The notes: generated by a model from the sequence alone, not told the origin. DNA of 6,236 bases from an uncultured Prevotella sp. (GCA_945863825.1 CAMBBY010000084.1:1-6236); one strand, 5' to 3'; shown: positions 1 through 6,188, counted from the stretch's first letter. Translations and numbers: made by a program.

Positions 1-1005
1 CACGAGGTGATTGGCGACCGCGAAATCGATTACCTCATCATCAACCACATGGAACCTGACCACAGCGGCTCTATCGCCCTCATCAAGAAATATTATCCTA
101 ATATCAAGATCGTGGGCAACAAGAAGACTCTCGGTATGCTGGAAGGCTTCTATGGCGTTACCGACGATGTGGTGGAGGTGAAGAATGGCGAAACCCTCTC
201 GCTCGGAAATCATGAGCTGAGCTTCGTTCTCATCCCGATGGTTCACTGGCCAGAGACGATGGTTACCCTGGATGCGAAGAACAAGGTGCTCTTCTCAGGC
301 GATGCTTTCGGCTGCTTCGGTGCGCTGAATGGCGGTATTATCGATACGGAAATCAACTGCGAGACTTTCTGGCTGGAGATGGTTCGCTACTACTCAAATA
401 TCGTGGGCAAGTATGGCGTTCCTGTGCAGAATGCCCTGAAGAAGTTGGCTGGCGTGGAGCTGGACTACATCTGCTCAACCCATGGTCCGGTTTGGCACGA
501 GCATATCGAGAAGGTAATCGGTATGTATGATAAGATGTCGAAGTACGAGACGGAGCCAGGCCTCGTTATCTGCTACGGCACGATGTATGGCAACACCGAG
601 CGTATGGCTGAAATCATCGCCCGTGCAGCAAGCAAGGCAGGCGTGAAGAACATCGTGATGTATAATATCTCGAAGACTCACCACAGTTACATCCTGCGCG
701 ACATTTTCCGCTACAAGGGTCTCATTGTAGGTGCTCCAACCTACAATGCCGGTCTTTATCACGAGATGGAGGTTCTCCTCTCCGAGCTTGCCAATAAGGA
801 TGTCAAGAACCACCTCCTCGGCTGGTACGGTTCTCATTGCTGGGCAAGCAAGGCAGTGGCTAAGATTCAGGAGTGGAACGAAACCAAGCTCCACTACGAG
901 CCAGTAGGCGAGCCGGTAGATATGAAGCAGGCGATTACTCCAGAGGTCAAGGCGCAGTGCGAGGCTCTGGGTAAGGCGATGGCCGAGAAGCTGCTGGCGG
1001 AATAA
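1..1005 (+). CDS. fprA: FprA-family A-type flavodiiron protein, 5'-truncated
   Basis: This is a cytoplasmic flavodiiron protein, a family that reduces O2 to water and/or NO to N2O and protects anaerobes from oxidative or nitrosative stress. The frame is open from base 1, so the gene starts outside the window. The GTG at 7 is only an internal valine codon. Of the protein, 334 residues are visible and about 60 N-terminal residues are missing, judged from where the first metal ligand normally lies. The N-terminal metallo-beta-lactamase-like domain shows the diiron ligands: H16-x-E18-x-D20-H21, H82 (VHWPETM), D101 (FSGDAFG) and H161 (STHGPVWH), with family-like spacing. The C-terminal flavodoxin domain has the FMN phosphate loop YGTMYGNTE (about 192-200) and a second loop, VGAPTYNAGLYHEM. 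No rubredoxin or extra reductase domain follows, so electrons must come from a separate partner. Whether O2 or NO is the main substrate cannot be read from the sequence. Confidence 0.95.
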   Translation, partial: HEVIGDREIDYLIINHMEPDHSGSIALIKKYYPNIKIVGNKKTLGMLEGFYGVTDDVVEVKNGETLSLGNHELSFVLIPMVHWPETMVTLDAKNKVLFSGDAFGCFGALNGGIIDTEINCETFWLEMVRYYSNIVGKYGVPVQNALKKLAGVELDYICSTHGPVWHEHIEKVIGMYDKMSKYETEPGLVICYGTMYGNTERMAEIIARAASKAGVKNIVMYNISKTHHSYILRDIFRYKGLIVGAPTYNAGLYHEMEVLLSELANKDVKNHLLGWYGSHCWASKAVAKIQEWNETKLHYEPVGEPVDMKQAITPEVKAQCEALGKAMAEKLLAE

Positions 1006-1040
1006 TTTGGCAAAATATTGAAGCCACAGAATAAAGTTTA

Positions 1041-1114
1041 AGGGCGGAAGAACAACATGGGTTAACAGAGTTAACAGTTAACAGTTGTTTTTCCACTCTT
1101 TCTTTGTTTAAATA
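1041..1114. repeat. Hairpin-forming intergenic repeat, copy 1
   Basis: This is one of two near-identical copies in the window (the other is at 2493-2570). Arms GGAAGAACAAC (1046-1056) and GTTGTTTTTCC (1084-1094) pair over 11 bp with one G-T wobble. The 27-nt loop holds three GTTAACA units, each containing the GTTAAC palindrome. A T-rich stretch (CTCTTTCTTTG) follows the right arm. It starts 36 bp after the fprA stop, so it may end fprA transcription. It also lies 178 bp upstream of the first ATPase start, so a role as a leader element or a dispersed repeat is equally possible. Confidence 0.8.
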
Positions 1115-1146
1115 CCTTTAAATATTCCGTGTAATTCCCGATAAAA

Positions 1147-1178
1147 CTTGGTGATGTCGTGTGAAAAGTGTACTTTTG
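1147..1178 (+). promoter_or_regulatory. Bacteroidota-type promoter of first ATPase gene
   Basis: An exact TAnnTTTG -7 box (TACTTTTG, 1171-1178) follows a TTG -33 core (1148-1150, in cTTG) with a 20-nt spacer, the arrangement known for the Bacteroidota primary sigma factor. It puts the transcript start near 1185, giving a leader of about 35 nt before the ATG at 1219. It therefore argues against the in-frame GTG at 1168, which lies upstream of the -7 box. Confidence 0.75.
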
Positions 1179-1218
1179 CTGCAAAAATACGTGTCTTGAC
1201 ACAAAAATTTTCAGCGAA

Positions 1219-2472
1219 ATGGTATATTTTGAACGCAAGGAATATCTAGATAAGCTCATCTCTGCCGAAGGCAATGGGATGATAAAGATTATCACTGGCA
1301 TCCGCCGATGTGGTAAATCTTTTCTTCTTTTCAACATCTTTTGCAAGCATTTGCTTGAAAGAGGTGTTGCGGAAGACCATATCATACAAGTAAATCTTGA
1401 AGACCGTAGAAACAAGAAACTCCGTGACCCGGATGCACTTTTAGAGTATATAGATACTCAGATGGTTGACAAGGAGAAGTATTACATTCTTCTTGATGAG
1501 GTTCAGATGGTAAAGGAGTTTGAGGATGTGCTCAATTCCTATCTTCATGTAGAAAATGCTGAGGTGTACGTAACAGGTTCCAATGCCCGGTTCTTGTCAA
1601 AGGACGTAATCACAGAGTTCAGAGGACGAGGTTGGGAAATCCGCATTCATCCATTGAGCTTTTCTGAATACTACGAGGTTGTGGGAGGTGAGATGCAACA
1701 AGCTTTGGAAACCTATTATCTTTATGGAGGATTGCCTGCTGTGGTGCAGATGGAAAGCCCTGAAGCCAAGCAGAACTATCTTCGAGAGATTTATGAGACG
1801 GTTTATCTGAAAGATGTATTGGAACGTAATCGCTTGAAGAATCCAGAGGGAATGAAAGAACTGGTACGTCTCCTTGCATCTACGATAGGTTCTTGTACCA
1901 ATGTCTTGAAAATCTCCAATACGTTTAAGTCGGCTGGTGGAGTAGAGATAAGTGGCAATACTATCAGCAAGTATTTGGAATACCTGCAGGATTCCTTTAT
2001 CATCAGCGAGGCTTTGCGCTATGATGTGAAGGGGCGCAAATATATTGGTACTGGTACCAAGTATTACTTCGAGGACATCGGTATCAGAAATGCCGTAGTA
2101 GATTTCCGACAGATAGAATACACTCATATTATGGAAAATATGGTTTATAACGAGTTGCGGAAGCAGGGGTATACTGTGGATGTGGGATCGGTGGAGAGCT
2201 TCAAGCGAGATGAGAATGGCAAGCTGCAACGTAGGAATCTTGAGATTGATTTCGTGGTGAACCGTCATGACGAACGCCTCTATATCCAGTCGGCTTATGC
2301 CTTGTCGGATAAGGAGAAGGTAGATCAGGAGCAGGCTTCTCTTTTGAATGTAAACGATGGCTTCCGCAAACTGATTGTCGTAGGGGATAGATATCATTCG
2401 GGTTATAATGAAGAAGGCATTCTGATGATGAGCCTCTCCGATTTCCTTTTGGGGAAAGAAAATAAGAGCTAG
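1219..2472 (+). CDS. AAA ATPase with DUF4143 domain (ATPase A)
   Basis: This is a predicted cytoplasmic P-loop ATPase of the AAA_14-DUF4143 (COG1373-like) type, 417 residues. No specific cellular role is established for this family. Walker A is GIRRCGKS (27-34), Walker B is YYILLDEVQ with D93-E94 (88-96), a sensor-like TGSNARFLS starts at 119, and a candidate arginine finger region is FRGRGWEIRIHPLSFSEY (R135/R137). A winged-helix-like segment (about 225-265, including ISGNTISKYLEYL) precedes the DUF4143 part. The C-terminal domain has LEIDFVV (341-347), but the expected E-x-K strand reads YIQSAY (355-360), so Q357 and A359 replace the acidic and lysine residues. Any nuclease-like site is probably dead. 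ATG 1219 was chosen because the longer GTG start at 1168 precedes the -7 box. There is no Shine-Dalgarno. It is flanked on both sides by copies of the same intergenic repeat, and it looks more AT-rich than fprA. Confidence 0.9.
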   Translation: MVYFERKEYLDKLISAEGNGMIKIITGIRRCGKSFLLFNIFCKHLLERGVAEDHIIQVNLEDRRNKKLRDPDALLEYIDTQMVDKEKYYILLDEVQMVKEFEDVLNSYLHVENAEVYVTGSNARFLSKDVITEFRGRGWEIRIHPLSFSEYYEVVGGEMQQALETYYLYGGLPAVVQMESPEAKQNYLREIYETVYLKDVLERNRLKNPEGMKELVRLLASTIGSCTNVLKISNTFKSAGGVEISGNTISKYLEYLQDSFIISEALRYDVKGRKYIGTGTKYYFEDIGIRNAVVDFRQIEYTHIMENMVYNELRKQGYTVDVGSVESFKRDENGKLQRRNLEIDFVVNRHDERLYIQSAYALSDKEKVDQEQASLLNVNDGFRKLIVVGDRYHSGYNEEGILMMSLSDFLLGKENKS

Positions 2473-2492
2473 ATTGTCTTGAAGAAAATGTC

Positions 2493-2570
2493 AAGAGCGG
2501 AAGAACAACTGGGGGTTAACAGAGTTAACAGTTAACAGTTGTTTTTCGCCCTTTCTTTTTAGTTGAATAC
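2493..2570. repeat. Hairpin-forming intergenic repeat, copy 2
   Basis: This is the second copy of the element at 1041-1114. The left arm GGAAGAACAACT (2499-2510) and right arm AGTTGTTTTTC (2537-2547) pair from the loop outward for 11 bp with one G-T wobble. Loop and core are the same three GTTAACA units. Differences from copy 1 are a one-base-longer loop start (tgggg against atgg) and changes just after the right arm. The core from 2516 to 2547 is identical to copy 1. A T-rich tract (CTTTCTTTTT, 2551-2560) follows. It starts about 20 bp after the stop of ATPase A, compatible with a terminator, and 187 bp before the ATPase B start. Confidence 0.8.
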
Positions 2571-2603
2571 TCCGTTTTATCGGTTCTAATCCTAATTAAT
2601 ATT

Positions 2604-2654
2604 AAAAATGTGCAAGTTTGCCACTTTTTGATATGAAAAATGTGTATTTTTGCC
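2604..2654 (+). repeat. 32-bp-spaced direct repeat over the ATPase B promoter
   Basis: The pattern AAAAATGTG-N4-TTTGCC occurs at 2604-2622 and again at 2636-2654, exactly 32 bp apart, about three helical turns. The second copy contains the -7 box. It could be a pair of binding sites on one DNA face or the remnant of a promoter duplication; the sequence does not decide between them. Confidence 0.6.
2617..2652 (+). promoter_or_regulatory. Probable promoter of second ATPase gene
   Basis: An exact TAnnTTTG -7 box (TATTTTTG, 2645-2652) lies 27 nt before the ATG at 2680. The -33 element is less clear. TTTG occurs at 2617-2620 and 2627-2630, giving spacers of 24 and 14 nt instead of the usual 19-21. 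The -7 surroundings closely resemble those of ATPase A (TGAAAA..GTGTA, then TTTTGC and AAAAAT). Confidence 0.6.
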
Positions 2655-2679
2655 GAAAAATCATATTAACGAGGAAATT

Positions 2680-4014
2680 ATGGCAGAAATACAAAGAGAA
2701 ATATTAGATAAAATGAAGGCGTGGAAGGAGAATCCGCGTCGCAAACCATTGGTGTTGCAGGGCGCTCGTCAGGTAGGTAAGTCGTGGGCATTGAAGAAGT
2801 TTGGCAGGGAATGCTTTGAGGATATGGTTTACATCAACTTTGATACGATGCCAGCCGTGAAGGAGGATTTTAAACGTACCAAGGAGCCTTTGAAACTCAT
2901 TAAGTCGATGGAGCTGATGACGGGGAAGAAAATTATCCCAACTTCCACTCTGATTGTTCTTGATGAGATTCAGGAATGCAATGAAGCATTGAATAGCTTG
3001 AAGTATTTCTGCGAGGATGCTCCGGAGTACGCTGTTGTGTGCGCAGGTTCACTCCTGGGTGTGGCTCTAAATCGTACAGGAGCATCTTTTCCCGTGGGTA
3101 AGGTGGACTTCATGACGCTTTATCCCGTATCGTTTGCTGAATATCTGAGGGCGGCAGATGCCCAGCTCTATCATTCTTATCAGATGATAGACGAGGTGAT
3201 GTCTGTGCCCGAGGTGTTGCACCAGCAGCTGATAGATGCTTACAAGTTGTATCTTGTGTTAGGAGGAATGCCCGAGGCGGTAAGTGCCTACATCGACACT
3301 CGTTCGTGGGCGGAAGTAAAGGTGGTTCAGGATGCTATCCTCCAGTCTTATTCCCTTGATTTTGCCAAGCACATTAGCAACAAGGATATCCCACGTGTGT
3401 TTCAGGTTTGGGGCAATTTGCAGAATCAGCTGGCTCGTGAGGACAAGAAGTTCCGTTATGCTGATGTTCAGAAAGGGGCTAGGGCGCGTGAGTATGAGGG
3501 AGCCATCGAATGGTTGTGCCTGGCAGGATTGGTGCATCGGGTTTCGGCGATAGAAACTCCTCGCTTGCCGCTTTCTGCCTATAAGAAAGACAATGCCTTT
3601 AAGCTTTATCTCAATGATGTGGGCTTATTGGGGCGCAAGTTTGATTTGGATGCTGCTACGGTATTGATGGGCGACAATCTCTTTACGGAGTTCAAGGGGG
3701 TGATGGCAGAAAACTATGTTCTGCAGGCTTTGGTTCGCCAGTATGGCAGCCAGCATTATTATTGGACTTCTGGCAATACGGCAGAAGTGGAGTTCCTGTT
3801 GCAGGATGCTGGTAAAATCATTCCTATCGAGGTGAAGGCTGACAAGAATGTTACGGCGAAGAGCCTGACGTATTATCGCAAGCAATATCTCCCTAAACTA
3901 TCAATTCGTCTTTCTGCTCTTAACATGAGGAAGGACGATGATTTGCTCAATCTTCCATTATATCTGGTTGATAAATTGAAAATGTTTGTGGAGAATATGG
4001 CGTTTAATGAATAA
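2680..4014 (+). CDS. AAA ATPase with DUF4143 domain (ATPase B)
   Basis: This is a predicted P-loop ATPase with a C-terminal DUF4143 domain, 444 residues, paralogous to but strongly diverged from its neighbours. Walker A is GARQVGKS (28-35), Walker B is TLIVLDEIQ with D95-E96 (90-98), and AGSLLGVAL (from 122) is the sensor-like strand. FPVGKVDFMTLYPVSFAEYL is the conserved segment typical of this family. A winged-helix-like region lies around 245-290. The C-terminal domain keeps a PD-(D/E)xK-like signature: AEVEFLL (E369, E371), then PIEVKA with E384-x-K386. Nuclease activity is possible in principle but unproven for this family. ATG 2680 was chosen over the in-frame TTG at 2650, which sits inside the -7 box. 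GAGG at 2671-2674 is the only Shine-Dalgarno-like sequence before an ATPase start here. A hairpin at 4052-4094 probably terminates it. Confidence 0.9.
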   Translation: MAEIQREILDKMKAWKENPRRKPLVLQGARQVGKSWALKKFGRECFEDMVYINFDTMPAVKEDFKRTKEPLKLIKSMELMTGKKIIPTSTLIVLDEIQECNEALNSLKYFCEDAPEYAVVCAGSLLGVALNRTGASFPVGKVDFMTLYPVSFAEYLRAADAQLYHSYQMIDEVMSVPEVLHQQLIDAYKLYLVLGGMPEAVSAYIDTRSWAEVKVVQDAILQSYSLDFAKHISNKDIPRVFQVWGNLQNQLAREDKKFRYADVQKGARAREYEGAIEWLCLAGLVHRVSAIETPRLPLSAYKKDNAFKLYLNDVGLLGRKFDLDAATVLMGDNLFTEFKGVMAENYVLQALVRQYGSQHYYWTSGNTAEVEFLLQDAGKIIPIEVKADKNVTAKSLTYYRKQYLPKLSIRLSALNMRKDDDLLNLPLYLVDKLKMFVENMAFNE

Positions 4015-4051
4015 TTGAAATCTATACTGCTTTTTCTTTAGAGTTCTATAT

Positions 4052-4102
4052 GGTTGCAAATTAAGCATGTCTCAATATGCTTAATTTGCAAACCTCGTTT
4101 TT
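4052..4102 (+). terminator. Long hairpin plus T-run after ATPase B
   Basis: Arms TTGCAAATTAAGCAT (4054-4068) and ATGCTTAATTTGCAA (4077-4091) pair perfectly over 15 bp around an 8-nt loop. The stem extends by GG/CC (4052-4053 with 4093-4094) past a bulged A at 4092. TTTTT follows at 4098-4102. It starts 38 bp after the ATPase B stop, fitting an intrinsic terminator. The arms belong to a motif found twice more before ATPase C, so a regulatory role is also possible. Confidence 0.65.
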
Positions 4103-4264
4103 ATTATTGATATTCAATAAGTTATAAGTGTAAATTAATATAAAGAATGAGTAAATCAGAGCTTCTTTCTCCTTAGACAGCACGCTTTTGTCTGAAAAAT
4201 CGCCTAGAAATGCAAATTAAGCATAAAAAAATAGGCTTATTTTTACCAAAACTTGCAGATTAAG
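4054..4264. repeat. Cluster of four TGCAAATTAAG motifs
   Basis: The motif occurs at 4054-4068 (plus), 4077-4091 (minus), 4211-4224 (plus, TGCAAATTAAGCAT exact) and 4253-4264 (plus, TTGCAGATTAAG, one mismatch). All four lie in the 290-bp gap upstream of ATPase C; I noticed none elsewhere in the window. The last copy overlaps the -33 element of the ATPase C promoter. Recurrence and placement suggest protein-binding sites, possibly for autoregulation. The gap has no convincing gene. Confidence 0.65.
4104..4120. promoter_or_regulatory. 17-bp palindrome, possible operator
   Basis: TTATTGA-TAT-TCAATAA is a perfect inverted repeat with 7-bp arms and a 3-nt centre. It has operator-like geometry and lies about 150 bp upstream of the ATPase C promoter. 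In DNA this AT-rich it could be chance. Confidence 0.3.
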
Positions 4265-4283
4265 AAATTTGTCCGTATATTTG
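4252..4283 (+). promoter_or_regulatory. Bacteroidota-type promoter of third ATPase gene
   Basis: An exact TAnnTTTG -7 box (TATATTTG, 4276-4283) lies 20 nt downstream of a TTG -33 core (4253-4255, in cTTG), the same geometry as the ATPase A promoter. It ends 21 nt before the ATG at 4305. The -33 bases are also the first bases of a TTGCAGATTAAG motif copy, so a protein bound there would block the promoter. Confidence 0.75.
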
Positions 4284-4304
4284 TGCCCAAAAATAGTTGG
4301 AATT

Positions 4305-5759
4305 ATGGAATATACGGCACTTTTAGAGAAACAGATATTGGGTAGGTTGAAGATAGACAACCCTTGGTGGACGGAAGGCAGGATACCTTCTTACTATCAG
4401 GAGATGAGTCCTCGTCTCTATCTCGACATCTTCTATCCACTGGTAAGGGATGTCAGCATTCAGCGTGCCCTCATCTTGATGGGACCTCGCCGAGTGGGTA
4501 AGACGGTGATGCTCTATCATTCCATCCAGCGGTTGATAGACGAGGGCGTATCGCCTCAGAATATCATCTATGTTTCGGTGGAAACTCCTATCTATAATAA
4601 TATCCTCTTGGAACAGTTGTTTTCTTTGGCAAAACAGATATTGGATAAGGAAGACAGCCAGGAAGAATTTTATGTTTTCTTCGATGAGATACAGTATCTC
4701 AAAGACTGGGAAATCAATCTGAAATCCCTGGTAGATACTTATCACAACGTGAAGTTTGTGGCTTCCGGTTCTGCTGCTGCGGCATTGAAAAAGAGCAGCA
4801 ACGAAAGCGGAGCGGGCAGGTTTACCGATTTCAATCTGCCGCCGTTGCTTTTCTTCGAGTATATCCATCTTAAGAAATATGAGCATCTGATGCGCCAATC
4901 CAAGGTGGAATGGGATGGGATAGAGAGCGATATCTATAGTACGATAGATATTGATAAGCTGAACAGTCTCTTCCTTGACTATATCAATTATGGCGGTTAT
5001 CCTGAGGTGGCTTTTTCTTCCCGAATGCAGGAAGACCCGGGGCAGTTTGTTCGCCACGATATTGTAGATAAGGTATTGTTGAGAGATTTGCCGAGTCTTT
5101 ATGGCATTTCGGATGTGCAGGAACTGAACTCGTTGTTTACGATGATAGCTTATCATAGCGGTATGGAGTTTTCGTATGAAAGTATGTCGAAGGAATCGGG
5201 AGTCAAGAAGGAAACCATTCGCAGGTACGTCCAGTATCTGGAGGCTGCTTTCCTGATAAAGGTTGTGAGAAGAACGGATGATACGGCGAAGCGATTCCAA
5301 CGCCAAACTACTTTCAAGATTTATCTGACGAATCCTTCGCTGAGATGTGCGCTGTTTGAGCCAATCAAGATCTTGGATGGCAATATCGGAGATATGATAG
5401 AGACTGCCATTTATTCGCAGTGGATTCCGAGAAAGGGACACATTGCCTATGCCAATTGGAAGATGGGGCGTTCGCAGGGCGAGGTGGATTTGGTGGGCAT
5501 CAATGATGCTTTGCAGAAGCCTTATTGGGCGGTGGAAATCAAATGGTCGGACAGGTTCTTTGACAGACCTTCTGAACTTTCGTCCTTACAGTTTTTTATG
5601 GAGAAGAATCATCTGCCTCAGGCATTGGTAACTTCCATCAGTAAGGGAGGAGTAAAGGAGATGGATTTTGGTACGCTTCATTTCATTCCTTCTGCCTGCT
5701 ATGCTTATACGGTAGGAGAGAATACATTGAGGCAAGCCAGGAAGAGTTTTGGTTTGTAA
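4305..5759 (+). CDS. AAA ATPase with DUF4143 domain (ATPase C)
   Basis: This is a predicted P-loop ATPase of 484 residues, the longest of the three. It has an extra N-terminal stretch of about 50 residues (with NPWWTEGRIP and RLYLDIFYPL) before Walker A GPRRVGKT (60-67). Walker B is FYVFFDEIQ with D127-E128 (122-130). FVASGSAAAAL (about 151-161) is sensor-like, and GRFTDFNLPPLLFFEYI matches the family's conserved post-sensor segment. A winged-helix-like segment (about 285-315, SKESGVKKETIRRYVQYLE) leads into the C-terminal domain. There GEVDLVG (E393, D395) and VEIKW (E411-x-K413) form a complete E/D...ExK nuclease-like signature. Activity and target are unknown. ATG 4305 was chosen because the alternative in-frame TTG at 4269 lies upstream of the -7 box. 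There is no Shine-Dalgarno; the leader is A/T-rich. The strong hairpin at 5768-5812 ends its transcript. Confidence 0.9.
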   Translation: MEYTALLEKQILGRLKIDNPWWTEGRIPSYYQEMSPRLYLDIFYPLVRDVSIQRALILMGPRRVGKTVMLYHSIQRLIDEGVSPQNIIYVSVETPIYNNILLEQLFSLAKQILDKEDSQEEFYVFFDEIQYLKDWEINLKSLVDTYHNVKFVASGSAAAALKKSSNESGAGRFTDFNLPPLLFFEYIHLKKYEHLMRQSKVEWDGIESDIYSTIDIDKLNSLFLDYINYGGYPEVAFSSRMQEDPGQFVRHDIVDKVLLRDLPSLYGISDVQELNSLFTMIAYHSGMEFSYESMSKESGVKKETIRRYVQYLEAAFLIKVVRRTDDTAKRFQRQTTFKIYLTNPSLRCALFEPIKILDGNIGDMIETAIYSQWIPRKGHIAYANWKMGRSQGEVDLVGINDALQKPYWAVEIKWSDRFFDRPSELSSLQFFMEKNHLPQALVTSISKGGVKEMDFGTLHFIPSACYAYTVGENTLRQARKSFGL

Positions 5760-5767
5760 GAACGTAA

Positions 5768-5812
5768 AAAGCGACCTTCTGCCGAATTGTGTTCTCGGTA
5801 GAAGGTCGCTTT
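5768..5812. terminator. Bidirectional intrinsic terminator
   Basis: Arms at 5768-5785 and 5795-5812 pair over 18 bp with a single G-T wobble around a 9-nt loop. The core GCGACCTTCT / AGAAGGTCGC is GC-rich. An A-run (5766-5770) on the left gives a T-run for minus-strand transcripts, and TTT on the right serves plus-strand transcripts. It sits between the convergent ATPase C and LOG genes, so it probably serves both. Confidence 0.88.
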
Positions 5813-5846
5813 ACTTCATTTCTATAGATGATTTCCATAGAGGGTT

Positions 5847-6188
5847 CTATGCCTCGCAGAGCTTAGCCAGCTCTTCCAGGTTATCCGCCACTTCTATCAC
5901 ATCTCGCCAATTGCCGCGAATCATGCTTTTCTCTGCCAAATCGTCCAGCAGGGCGATGATGGAGTTCCAGAAGCCCTTCATGTTGTAGAGAATCACCATC
6001 TTGTGATGGTAGCCGATGGTGTGGGCGGCGGCGATGGTGAAGATTTCATCCAGGGTGCCGATGCCGCCAGGAAGGGCTACGAAGAGGTCGCTCTGGGCAA
6101 GCATCAGGTCCTTGCGGTCGCTGAGATTATCACACGGAATCTCAATGTCGAGATCAGGAAAGGTTCTGCCGCCTCTTTCTACAAGCGT
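5847..6188 (-). CDS. LOG-family (TIGR00730-type) Rossmann-fold protein, 5'-truncated
   Basis: This is the C-terminal 113 residues of a LOG-family protein. Characterised members are nucleoside-5'-monophosphate phosphoribohydrolases (the cytokinin-activating reaction); many were once misnamed lysine decarboxylases. In gut Bacteroidales the physiological role is not clear. The diagnostic motif PGGIGTLDE (visible residues 40-48) and the upstream DRKDLM (R25-K26) are both present, matching the family's active-site residues. Roughly 70-80 N-terminal residues, including the start, are missing, assuming the usual length of about 180-190. The frame appears to continue to a GTG at 6201-6203, but that would translate adapter sequence (giving MYKRQ) and must not be used as a start. 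The gene converges on ATPase C and shares its terminator. It looks like an ordinary chromosomal gene marking one edge of the ATPase region. Confidence 0.92.
   Translation of the reverse strand, partial: TLVERGGRTFPDLDIEIPCDNLSDRKDLMLAQSDLFVALPGGIGTLDEIFTIAAAHTIGYHHKMVILYNMKGFWNSIIALLDDLAEKSMIRGNWRDVIEVADNLEELAKLCEA

Noticed and set aside
1041..1114. CRISPR-like array from repeated GTTAACA units
   Set aside because: The units are only 7-9 bp and adjacent, with no spacers; the two larger copies are 1.4 kb apart with a gene between them.
1597..2397. Minus-strand open frame of about 266 codons opposite ATPase A
   Set aside because: It is antisense to a well-supported gene, with no family signature or upstream signals.
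4147..4176. Nine-codon open frame (MSKSELLSP) that might be a leader peptide
   Set aside because: It is very short, has no -7 box at a suitable distance, and has no run of one amino acid or attenuator hairpin linked to it.
4323..5441. Long minus-strand open frame (about 372 codons) opposite ATPase C
   Set aside because: It lies wholly inside a clear ATPase gene, has no recognisable motif and no promoter, and is explained by the codon use of the opposite strand.
1219..5759. Known multi-gene defence system (restriction-modification, toxin-antitoxin, CBASS)
   Set aside because: There is no methyltransferase, cyclase, toxin or effector partner beside the ATPases, so a named system cannot be supported.
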